Assembly (NCBI GenBank): GCA_017551845.1
Contig: JAFZKR010000136.1
Coordinates: 1-9,832 of the forward strand
Direction of reading: 5' to 3'
DNA length: 9,832 nt
Source of the DNA: Bacteroidaceae bacterium
GTDB taxonomy: Bacteria; Bacteroidota; Bacteroidia; Bacteroidales; Bacteroidaceae
The notes beneath the pieces were generated by a model. That model saw nothing but the letters and a program-made list of their open reading frames with translations, was not told the DNA's origin and searched no databases. Shown in pieces: positions 1 through 5,809 of this stretch (position 1 is the first letter of the stretch; every line of letters begins with the position of its first letter). The position numbers and the translations under genes were made by a program.

Positions 1-543
1 AAGCAGTTCCTTGACATAAACGAGGTAAAGGGAGAGAAAGGATACACGACATTGGAACGCACAGGCATACGTCCGTCACTCGATGTGTGCGGTATCTGGG
101 GCGGCTACACCGGACAGGGAGCCAAAACAGTCCTGCCCAGCGAAGCCCATGCCAAGATATCGATGCGGTTGGTTCCCAATCAGACCAGTGCTGAGATATC
201 AAAGCTGTTCATGGACCATTTCCTGAGCATAGCTCCTCCGTACGTCAAAGTAGAGATAACCTCATACGAGAGCGGAGACGGATTCCTCATCCCTATTTCA
301 TCGGCTGCATACAAGGCCGCATCACGAGCTATGGCCGAGGTCTATGGTATTGAGCCCGTACCGAGCCGTGGCGGAGGCAGCATACCCATACTGGCTGAGT
401 TCCAGAGAGTGCTTGGTCTCGATCCGCTGCTCATGGGATTCGGGCTTGAGCGGGACACCATCCACAGCCCCAATGAAAGTTATCTGCTCCGCCAATTCTA
501 TGCAGGAATGGAGAGCATAGCCCTGTTCTACCGCTACTATTGA
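1..543 (+). CDS. M20-family metallodipeptidase, C-terminal part
   Basis: This is a partial gene whose 5' end lies before the window. The frame is open from base 1, so the visible part is 180 residues ending in TGA at 541-543; the TTG at 52 is not a credible start. M20 peptidases are zinc-dependent exopeptidases that cleave dipeptides or small peptides, and they carry a dimerisation (lid) domain inserted in the catalytic domain. Seen here: the IWGGYTGQGAKTVLP stretch followed by AKISMRLVPNQ, typical of the end of the lid domain in the Bacteroidales dipeptidase branch; the SRGGGSIPI loop; and DTIHSPNE, whose His (codon 463-465) matches the conserved late metal-binding His of the family. The length and C-terminus look intact. 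The exact substrate cannot be read from the sequence; related family members annotated as desuccinylases or acetylornithine deacetylases are less likely given the lid motif. Confidence 0.9.
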   Translation, partial: KQFLDINEVKGEKGYTTLERTGIRPSLDVCGIWGGYTGQGAKTVLPSEAHAKISMRLVPNQTSAEISKLFMDHFLSIAPPYVKVEITSYESGDGFLIPISSAAYKAASRAMAEVYGIEPVPSRGGGSIPILAEFQRVLGLDPLLMGFGLERDTIHSPNESYLLRQFYAGMESIALFYRYY

Positions 544-559
544 CAATATTGATACATCA

Positions 560-615
560 CTGAATAAAACCAGCGGCTTCAACACCTCATGGCTGAAGCC
601 GCTGATTTTATTCAG
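560..615. terminator. Long bidirectional terminator hairpin
   Basis: The arms 560-581 and 594-615 form a 22-bp stem with a single mismatch (C570/A605) and a 12-nt loop. The inner 11 bp are GC-rich (CAGCGGCTTCA with its complement). The outer part is an A-run on one side and a T-run on the other, so each strand reads as a GC stem followed by U's. It begins 17 bp after the dipeptidase stop codon and ends 22 bp before the end of the convergent 828-aa gene. It therefore fits an intrinsic terminator serving both directions. Confidence 0.88.
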
Positions 616-636
616 TCCTTATGACTATATACCCTG

Positions 637-3123
637 CTACGGACGTACAGGACGTATAGGAAGCCCGTAAAAACGCGAATTGGAATAAACACCGTACTCA
701 TCTTGATCAAAGTATAAATAATAAGCACTGGCATTATTTCTGCCATTCAATGTATTAGTCCAATATCTGGCACCACTGGTCTCATAAAAATAATTGGAAT
801 ACATCAAACCGGCATAAGGCAGGAATATTGAACGGCCTTCGTAGCCAGCCACACAACTGGAGATTTCATAACCATCTACACCATTCCGGTTAACGTAAGT
901 CCAAGAACAATAATCAAGCAATTCATGGAACTCATTATCAGTCGGCATCCGCCAATCACCCTGCAGATTTACATGAGCGGCATCATCCTCCATGTCAAGG
1001 ACAGTCTTGTTATCCACAAAACCTTCATAGCCGTAATCGGGATTGACACAATACTTTGTCAGTTCATAAGATGAATTATTGACGCAATACTTATATGTAT
1101 TACTGTAATAAGTCATTTTAGGTTCAATCTCAGCCCATGAATAATAGAAACCGAATTCTTCAGGGGTCGATGCTCCCAGATTACAGGTCGCCCATTTAAC
1201 ACTCAATCCCAAATCCACATATTCGTCCACATACTTCGGCTCACATACGTTGACTGTACATTCGGCACTGAATCCGCCTAATTCGGCAACCACGATGCAC
1301 GTTCCTAATGATCCGGCATAAATCACTCCATCGGAAGTAACGGTAATGGGACTATCGTCCTGCTCATCTTTAATATAATAGGTGGGCTTAATGTCAAACG
1401 AACCCTTGCTCACATTAATAGAAGCATTAAGTGAAGTACGGGAACCCATACTTATTGTTATTTCTGGTTTATCGAAACTAATGCTCTCAATGGCAAGCAC
1501 ATTTTCAGGAACGGAATTTGAATAAACCGGACGGATAAGTTCACCCATATATCTCGATTCAACCTCTATGTAATATTCTTCAGATGAGAAGTCTATGCCC
1601 ATGGCGCAACCGGAGACAGAGCTTGACAAGGTACTGGACAGATAGCTCGTCCATCCCTCTACAGCACCGTCACCTTCATCAATACGATAATTGGCAGCCG
1701 GAAGGAAAATCTGGTTGCCATTGGGACCGGTTACCTGATAACCCTCCGTTCCGTTAATTGATATCCATTCCCATGAGCATGATTCAACAAGCTCGGTCAA
1801 CTCTTCAACTGTAGGCATACGCCACCCTTCGCCCCATAATGCACGGGCTACATCATCCTCCATGTCCAGTCCATACTTATAGTCAATATCCCCATCCTCA
1901 GGATCGAAATTGTACTTGGAATAACCATACCGGATAGAAGGATTCTTAAACCTGTAGTTGGAATATGTATAAAGTGATTTGGCTTCAATCTCGCCCCAAG
2001 CATAATAGTTACCGGGAGCAGTGGGTGCCATGGCGCCAACATTGCAAGTTGCCCATTTGACACTCAGACCAAGATCGACATATTCACGTACAGGAGTATA
2101 ATCTTTAACTACTATCTCACATGTAGCACTATGGCCGTTGCCTGCAACAGTTACGACAGCTTTACCTGCCGAAAGGGCTGTAACAACACCTTCATCATCA
2201 ACAGAGACCACGTTGTTGTTATCCGAGGTCCATGAAACAATGCCGGTCAAAAAACTGTAATCCTCCTCTCCGCATAATATGGTTGCCCTTAATCTATAGG
2301 AACCGCCTGTTGACAGGGCAACGGACTCTTTATCCAATGAAATGGATGTTACACCTTTCCATGAACCGGAAGGACATACGGGACGGACCGGCATACCCAT
2401 ATAACGGCTATATCCTCCGATGCCTACGTCATATAGAACATATGCTCCCGTTGCAGAAGCGTACAAAGAACTGCCAAAGAGATATGCGCCATTACCGGCT
2501 CCATGCAGTACATCAGTAAAAGCACCGGCTAATGGTATGAATATGGAAGCATCCTCATATCCTTCAACCATGCTGACAAACACGACTCCGTCCACGCCAT
2601 TCAATTCCGTATAGTAATAATCGCAATGATTCAACAATTCATTTATCTCATCCTTGGTGGGCATACGCCAATCGCCGCCCCAAAGTACATGGGCCACATC
2701 ATCTTCCGGGTCAAGTACTTTCTTACCGTCAACTTTGCCATTGGAATCGTCCAGGCAATACTTGGTAATAGTTTTTGAAGAACCGTTTGCCCATTTGTAG
2801 TTTTCCCATGAATAAGAGTCCTTAGTTTCAATCTCGCCCCAAGCATAATAATCACCATATTCTTCAGGACTTGTTGCACCGACATTGAAGGTTGCCCAGT
2901 TTACGCTCAAACCCAAGTCAACATATTTGAACTGTGCATCAGGATCCTGACCGTCAAAAGTAATGCGGTCTATCTCTGAAACATCATATCGGGATACTGT
3001 TCCGTCGGAGTGGAACACATTCATATAATATTGTGCCGAAACCGACACCGATCCGGCAATCATCAATACTGATGCCAGGAAGCATTTACTCATTCTCTTA
3101 ATGATATCTGACAAGCGTTTCAT
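637..3123 (-). CDS. Secreted three-repeat protein with FISUMP-like and BIG2-like domains
   Basis: This 828-residue exported protein has no recognised enzymatic function. Residues 1-30 are a signal peptide (probable cleavage VSA|Q); Met11 is a possible alternative start, but Met1 is favoured because its ATG overlaps the upstream stop codon as ATGA. Residues about 31-58 are a short module (FHSDGTVSRYDVSEIDRITF) common at the start of Bacteroidales surface proteins. Three repeats follow, at about 67-250, 348-533 and 635-828. Each opens with YVDLGLSV(K/N)WAT, then has YY(A/S)W(G/A)EIE, a DPEDD/DMEDD acid patch, WRMPT..E, an IF(I/L)P motif and a closing RPV. They resemble the FISUMP (Fibrobacter major paralogous)/DUF1566 group, which is related to C-type-lectin folds. 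Two BIG2-like immunoglobulin domains sit between them: about 256-340 is clear (SISLDK..., GVVTALSAGKAVVTV) and 545-627 is weaker. No lipobox and no sorting tail are visible. Surface binding or adhesion is a guess. The gene looks more AT-rich than its neighbours. Confidence 0.85.
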   Translation of the reverse strand: MKRLSDIIKRMSKCFLASVLMIAGSVSVSAQYYMNVFHSDGTVSRYDVSEIDRITFDGQDPDAQFKYVDLGLSVNWATFNVGATSPEEYGDYYAWGEIETKDSYSWENYKWANGSSKTITKYCLDDSNGKVDGKKVLDPEDDVAHVLWGGDWRMPTKDEINELLNHCDYYYTELNGVDGVVFVSMVEGYEDASIFIPLAGAFTDVLHGAGNGAYLFGSSLYASATGAYVLYDVGIGGYSRYMGMPVRPVCPSGSWKGVTSISLDKESVALSTGGSYRLRATILCGEEDYSFLTGIVSWTSDNNNVVSVDDEGVVTALSAGKAVVTVAGNGHSATCEIVVKDYTPVREYVDLGLSVKWATCNVGAMAPTAPGNYYAWGEIEAKSLYTYSNYRFKNPSIRYGYSKYNFDPEDGDIDYKYGLDMEDDVARALWGEGWRMPTVEELTELVESCSWEWISINGTEGYQVTGPNGNQIFLPAANYRIDEGDGAVEGWTSYLSSTLSSSVSGCAMGIDFSSEEYYIEVESRYMGELIRPVYSNSVPENVLAIESISFDKPEITISMGSRTSLNASINVSKGSFDIKPTYYIKDEQDDSPITVTSDGVIYAGSLGTCIVVAELGGFSAECTVNVCEPKYVDEYVDLGLSVKWATCNLGASTPEEFGFYYSWAEIEPKMTYYSNTYKYCVNNSSYELTKYCVNPDYGYEGFVDNKTVLDMEDDAAHVNLQGDWRMPTDNEFHELLDYCSWTYVNRNGVDGYEISSCVAGYEGRSIFLPYAGLMYSNYFYETSGARYWTNTLNGRNNASAYYLYFDQDEYGVYSNSRFYGLPIRPVRP
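640..1221 (-). repeat. Repeat 3 of the lectin-like domain (coding)
   Basis: Residues about 635-828 of the 828-aa protein. It opens with YVDLGLSVKWATCNLGA and has WRMPTDNE, SIFLPYAG, ARYWTN and a terminal IRPVRP. It ends the protein directly, with no domain after it. It is the most complete copy of the YW..L and IRPV consensus. Confidence 0.75.
1525..2082 (-). repeat. Repeat 2 of the lectin-like domain (coding)
   Basis: Residues about 348-533. It opens with YVDLGLSVKWATCNVGA, nearly identical in its first 15 residues to repeat 3, and carries GWRMPTVEEL, QIFLPAA and LIRPV. Its middle part diverges from the other two copies, so the conservation is modular: fixed opening and WRMPT core, variable second half. 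Confidence 0.75.
2374..2925 (-). repeat. Repeat 1 of the lectin-like domain (coding)
   Basis: Residues about 67-250. It opens with YVDLGLSVNWATFNVGA and carries DWRMPTKDEI, SIFIPLAG and VRPV. It has Phe where the other two copies have Cys (WATFN versus WATCN). It is preceded by the short N-terminal module and followed by the clear BIG2-like domain. Confidence 0.75.
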
Positions 3124-3593
3124 TTCTTCAAAATTTTAAATGTAAGATTTTCTGATTTGATAATATAAATACCTTCAGGCAGCTCGGCGACACTGAACGT
3201 AGCGGTTCCGTCAGAGTTGACCTTGGTCCGGATGAGAGTCTTTCCGTCAGATGCGACAACTGTGACCGACGCCTCGGCATCAGCGCCTGTGATGCGTACC
3301 ACATAATTGTCAAGTTCAAGCACAGGAGCCTGTTTCTCATCCGCAACAGGTGCAACCGAGGTTTCATCATCTGAGAATGTAAGTTGAGAGACCGATGCCA
3401 AAGGATACTGAAGCACGGTTTTGGTGGTAGTAATCACCATTTCATTGTCTGCATAGGTAATGACCGGTTTTTCGGGTAAGCCGAAACTGACCGTCTTACC
3501 GTCTTTCTGATGTACAATTACCGTATTCTGTGCAGATACGGACATCGAGACTGATGCAAAAAACATCAACAGGAACAGGATAGTCTTTTTCAT
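3120..3593 (-). CDS. Small secreted protein with T9SS-tail-like C-terminus
   Basis: A 157-residue exported protein. The ATG at 3591-3593 is preferred over an upstream in-frame start at 3722 because it begins directly with a signal peptide (MKKTILFLLMFF...SVSA|Q). Residues about 23-75 repeat the style of the short N-terminal module of the next gene (VIVHQKDGKTVSF ... YPLASVSQLTFSDD). The last 65 residues (DNYVVRITG ... GIYIIKSENLTFKILKK) resemble a type A sorting domain of the type IX secretion system (Por_Secre_tail): a beta-rich domain ending in G-x-Y-I-hydrophobic-K and a Lys-rich end. No other folded domain fits between these parts. Its TGA overlaps the ATG of the 828-aa gene by the bases ATGA, so the two are probably translationally coupled. 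Whether a type IX system exists in this organism cannot be judged here. Function is unknown. Confidence 0.8.
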   Translation of the reverse strand: MKKTILFLLMFFASVSMSVSAQNTVIVHQKDGKTVSFGLPEKPVITYADNEMVITTTKTVLQYPLASVSQLTFSDDETSVAPVADEKQAPVLELDNYVVRITGADAEASVTVVASDGKTLIRTKVNSDGTATFSVAELPEGIYIIKSENLTFKILKK

Positions 3594-3689
3594 TCGCCTT
3601 TTAAAATAATATTCGGTTATTGTCAGATCTTTTCTATATTTGAAAACCAGTTTATAATTACAAGAACACCAAGCTGTTTCGTACACATA

Positions 3690-3697
3690 CAAATATA
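3690..3697 (-). promoter_or_regulatory. Candidate -7 element for the coupled secreted pair
   Basis: On the minus strand this reads TATATTTG, an exact match to the Bacteroidota -7 consensus TAnnTTTG. It lies about 97 bp upstream of the start at 3593, implying a leader of roughly 90 nt. No TTTG was found about 19-21 bp further upstream, so support is partial. The rest of the 170-bp gap 3594-3763 holds no gene and no convincing terminator after the TapB-like gene, so readthrough from that gene is possible. Confidence 0.4.
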
Positions 3698-3763
3698 TGC
3701 CATTCCGTAAAATACTCCACATTATTGCACGGCAAAAATAGCATGCAATAAAGTTAAAACTTG

Positions 3764-4432
3764 TTAATCGATTGATTGAAGTATTTCCGATGTATCCTTT
3801 ACACCTTTTATATACGTATCATGCCGGACATAACCGATCCCTTTGCTGTACCAGGTGAGGTTAATGACATCACGGTGATGTCCCGGACCGGACTCAACCT
3901 TGTGTTCCTCAACTACCATACACCGGAAGGTTCCGGCAGGAACAGTAAGAGTCTCCTCACGCAATACCTTGCGTTCACTCACCTTCACGTTATATGTCAA
4001 GGGCCCCACTTTGGTTTGTGCCACAACCGGGGGCAACGTATCGCCCGGTTGCATATCGGCAGGCAGGACTGACACCGCTCCGCTTCCGGTGGCATTCAAT
4101 CCCACACGGGCCTTGATATAGGAAGCCATTGCCTCTCCCATATCGGCCGAAACATCATCACCTCTTATGGTAAACTGCTCCCTGACATCCGTTTTGTATA
4201 GAGGCTTGCCATTGGCTTTGAGAAAAGCCGATGTCGTGGTCATTTTCCTGAGCGTACCCGTTCCATCCAATCCGGTGACAGTCATGACATGCCGCCAACG
4301 GAAACTGCCATCCTTGCAAACATTCCGGACATATTCCAATCTGGCTCCTTTCCTGTCACAATAATAGCCTTGCGGACATGATGTGCCACACGACATGATG
4401 AGACATAATAACAACGCTATCCTCTTTAACAT
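3764..4432 (-). CDS. TapB/DUF3108-like exported protein, putative lipoprotein
   Basis: A 222-residue envelope protein of the TapB (DUF3108-like) kind, common in Bacteroidota and without a clear biochemical role. A hydrophobic signal (residues 3-14) ends at I-M-S-Cys15, an acceptable lipobox, so it is probably lipid-anchored; the residues after Cys15 (GTSC) are not the acidic surface-export signal. Family features seen: LPADMQPGDTLP (about 123-134), the LTVPAGTFRCMVVEE strand pair (about 162-176) and TWYSKGIGYVRHDTY (about 193-207), which match the family's V-PAGTF and WY--G-G-V signatures. Extra Cys residues at 19, 25 and 39 could form disulfides. It starts with ATG at 4430-4432 and is transcribed away from a two-gene operon across a 104-bp gap. 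A role alongside those secreted proteins is inferred only from position. Confidence 0.78.
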   Translation of the reverse strand: MLKRIALLLCLIMSCGTSCPQGYYCDRKGARLEYVRNVCKDGSFRWRHVMTVTGLDGTGTLRKMTTTSAFLKANGKPLYKTDVREQFTIRGDDVSADMGEAMASYIKARVGLNATGSGAVSVLPADMQPGDTLPPVVAQTKVGPLTYNVKVSERKVLREETLTVPAGTFRCMVVEEHKVESGPGHHRDVINLTWYSKGIGYVRHDTYIKGVKDTSEILQSID

Positions 4433-4453
4433 CAGGCAGAAAGATGTATATTA

Positions 4454-4484
4454 CAAATATAGGGGATTTTTTGTTCAGTTGAAA
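4454..4484 (-). promoter_or_regulatory. Promoter for the TapB-like gene
   Basis: On the minus strand the -7 element is TATATTTG (4454-4461), matching TAnnTTTG exactly. A -33-like TTTC (4481-4484, one base off TTTG) lies 19 bp upstream. Transcription would start near 4447, leaving a leader of about 15 nt. It interleaves with the opposing promoter at 4470-4501, so the two cannot easily be occupied at once. Confidence 0.6.
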
Positions 4485-4501
4485 CTATTAACCTATTTTT
4501 G
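4470..4501 (+). promoter_or_regulatory. Promoter for the secreted helical protein operon
   Basis: TTTG (4470-4473) and TATTTTTG (4494-4501) are separated by 20 bp, an exact match to the Bacteroidota -33/-7 pattern TTTG-N19-21-TAnnTTTG. Transcription would start near 4508, about 29 nt before the ATG at 4537. This is the best promoter in the window. Confidence 0.75.
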
Positions 4502-4536
4502 TAATCCAAATGAGTTTAACCTAACTTTCTATCAAA

Positions 4537-5226
4537 ATGAAAAGAATTGTCACTCTGCTTTTTACAGCAACGCTGTTTGCAGTTCCATCCCAAGCTCAGC
4601 TCCTTAACCGCCTTACCGACAAGGCTATCAAAGCTGCCGAGAAAGGTGTGGAGAAAGCTGTAACCAAATCTGTCGAAAAAACTACTGAGAAAGCTACCGA
4701 AAAAGCACTGGGCGCAGCCGAAAATGCAGTGGAGGCTCAAATCAACAAGGGTGTGAGCGCCATCAACCAGTCAACAAACGAACTGAACGCTTCCGTACAG
4801 GAAGCCAACCGCGTCAATGATTCCATACTCAAGGCCAACGGCATGCAAGCCCAGGCTGGTCTTGGAGGTCTTGTGGGTTCATATATGACACTTATGGGCG
4901 CAGGCGCCCCCACCCTTGAGGACAAGGGAAATGAGATGCTCCTTTCATGGGATTATATAGGCTTCAAACTGGAGTGGCTCGCCAAATTCAAGGGCGAAAA
5001 CTGCTCTGAATCCAAGATAATGTACACCCATCAGACACCTGAACTGGCTACACAGTACTATCGTGAACAGATTGACGGTCTTGAGAAGGATGAAGCAAAA
5101 AAATGGTCAGTTGACGGAAAAGTCGTCACAGAGGATAACTCTGATGAATACAAAGACCAGGACAAGATTGCCATAAAGGCCGCCATGCAGCAGATCGTTC
5201 TCTCCATGGGAGGTAAACTTGAATAA
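4537..5226 (+). CDS. Secreted Ala/Lys/Glu-rich helical protein, unknown function
   Basis: A 229-residue exported protein; no named family is recognised. Residues 1-20 are a signal peptide (SQA|QLL). Residues about 22-72 form a highly charged helix that includes six consecutive 4-residue units of the form E-K-x-x at 35-58 (EKGV, EKAV, TKSV, EKTT, EKAT, EKAL). Helical prediction continues to about 100. A Gly/Ala-rich flexible stretch follows (GLGGLVGSYMTLMGAGAP, 108-125), then a mixed alpha/beta C-terminal region (130-229) with LSWDYIGFKLEWLAKF and a closing helix. The 4-residue period is not a classical heptad, so a stable coiled coil is not certain; an amphipathic membrane- or polymer-binding helix is an alternative. 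It has its own good promoter and is followed after 37 bp by a lipoprotein gene, probably in the same operon. It is divergent from the TapB-like gene. Confidence 0.75.
   Translation: MKRIVTLLFTATLFAVPSQAQLLNRLTDKAIKAAEKGVEKAVTKSVEKTTEKATEKALGAAENAVEAQINKGVSAINQSTNELNASVQEANRVNDSILKANGMQAQAGLGGLVGSYMTLMGAGAPTLEDKGNEMLLSWDYIGFKLEWLAKFKGENCSESKIMYTHQTPELATQYYREQIDGLEKDEAKKWSVDGKVVTEDNSDEYKDQDKIAIKAAMQQIVLSMGGKLE
4639..4710 (+). repeat. Six 12-bp coding units (E-K-x-x)
   Basis: Six degenerate 12-bp units encode residues 35-58 of the secreted helical protein. They share the GA(G/A)-AAA core (one unit has ACC-AAA) while the other two codons vary among Ala, Val, Thr, Gly, Ser and Leu. The pattern suggests growth by short tandem duplication followed by drift. 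Confidence 0.65.
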
Positions 5227-5263
5227 GAAAAATCATTCACAACCAATTACTTAAAAAAGAAAA

Positions 5264-5752
5264 ATGAAAAAAATTCTGTTTTTCAGCTTTGTTATCGCAG
5301 CATTTGCGATGGCATCATGTGACGAGGTCAAGGATGCAGTCGATGACTTCCAGAAGGATCAGGCTCCTTCATACGTTGAGTCCAAAGACGGTCTTAAAAT
5401 AACCGTATCCTACGCAAAAGATGGTATTTCCGCCCAAGCCGAAGCCAAGTTCAAGGTTGACAAGAGCGAGGAGCACCTGTTGAGTGATACAGTATGCACA
5501 TCTTTTATCACAAAGAATTCCTATGCTCTGGAAGCAGTAGCAAAACAGGCTTACGAGAGCGTGAAAAGAGAAAGCGGCGATGATATTGATATATCATACA
5601 GCAACAAGACCATAACCATAGAATATAAAGAGTACATCGGCGTTGAGAAGCCATTGGTTGAAGTAATGCTTAAATATCAATGTATGAATCATACGAGATG
5701 GTGTATTCCGGCAAATATAATCTGGAATAATTGCTCAAGTGCACATAAATAA
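5264..5752 (+). CDS. Small lipoprotein, C-terminus possibly frameshifted
   Basis: A 162-residue putative lipoprotein of no recognised family. The signal is MKKILFFSFVIAAFAMAS followed by Cys19. The residues after it (DEVKDAVDD) are rich in Asp and Glu, like the lipoprotein export signal that sends Bacteroidales lipoproteins to the cell surface, so surface display is plausible. The body (about 35-135) alternates beta-strand-like stretches with one helix (YALEAVAKQAYESVKRE). The last 23 residues change character, with three Cys, two Trp and two His (CMNHTRWCIP...). Another frame over the same bases gives a tail more like the rest of the protein and stops at 5728-5730, so a one-base error or mutation near 5672-5690 is possible. 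It follows the helical protein gene by 37 bp, probably as the second gene of that operon. Its stop codon touches the terminator. Confidence 0.75.
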   Translation: MKKILFFSFVIAAFAMASCDEVKDAVDDFQKDQAPSYVESKDGLKITVSYAKDGISAQAEAKFKVDKSEEHLLSDTVCTSFITKNSYALEAVAKQAYESVKRESGDDIDISYSNKTITIEYKEYIGVEKPLVEVMLKYQCMNHTRWCIPANIIWNNCSSAHK

Positions 5753-5783
5753 AAAAAGGCTGATCTGTCCGGTCAGCCTTTTT
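5753..5783. terminator. Bidirectional terminator between convergent genes
   Basis: The A-run 5753-5757 plus GGCTGA (5758-5763) pairs with TCAGCC (5773-5778) plus the T-run 5779-5783. This gives an 11-bp stem with a 9-nt loop. It has a U-tract in both directions, begins right at the end of the small lipoprotein gene, and lies 27 bp past the end of the convergent GH97 gene. Confidence 0.88.
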
Positions 5784-5809
5784 AATTTCTATTTCCCCGC
5801 AGGACATTC

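Noticed and set aside
637..3123. Diversity-generating retroelement target
   Set aside because: The lectin-like fold invites the idea, but no reverse transcriptase, template repeat or accessory gene is present in the window.
3635..3642. TATATTTG on the plus strand
   Set aside because: It matches the -7 consensus but has no plus-strand gene downstream; it faces the end of the TapB-like gene on the other strand and is likely chance in AT-rich DNA.
3594..3722. 43-residue N-terminal extension of the small secreted protein
   Set aside because: It would bury the signal peptide, and it covers the promoter candidate; the extension has no domain character.
3723..3750. Weak dyad TATTGCA/TGCAATA after the TapB-like gene
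   Set aside because: Seven base pairs with a 14-nt loop and no U-tract; too weak to call a terminator.
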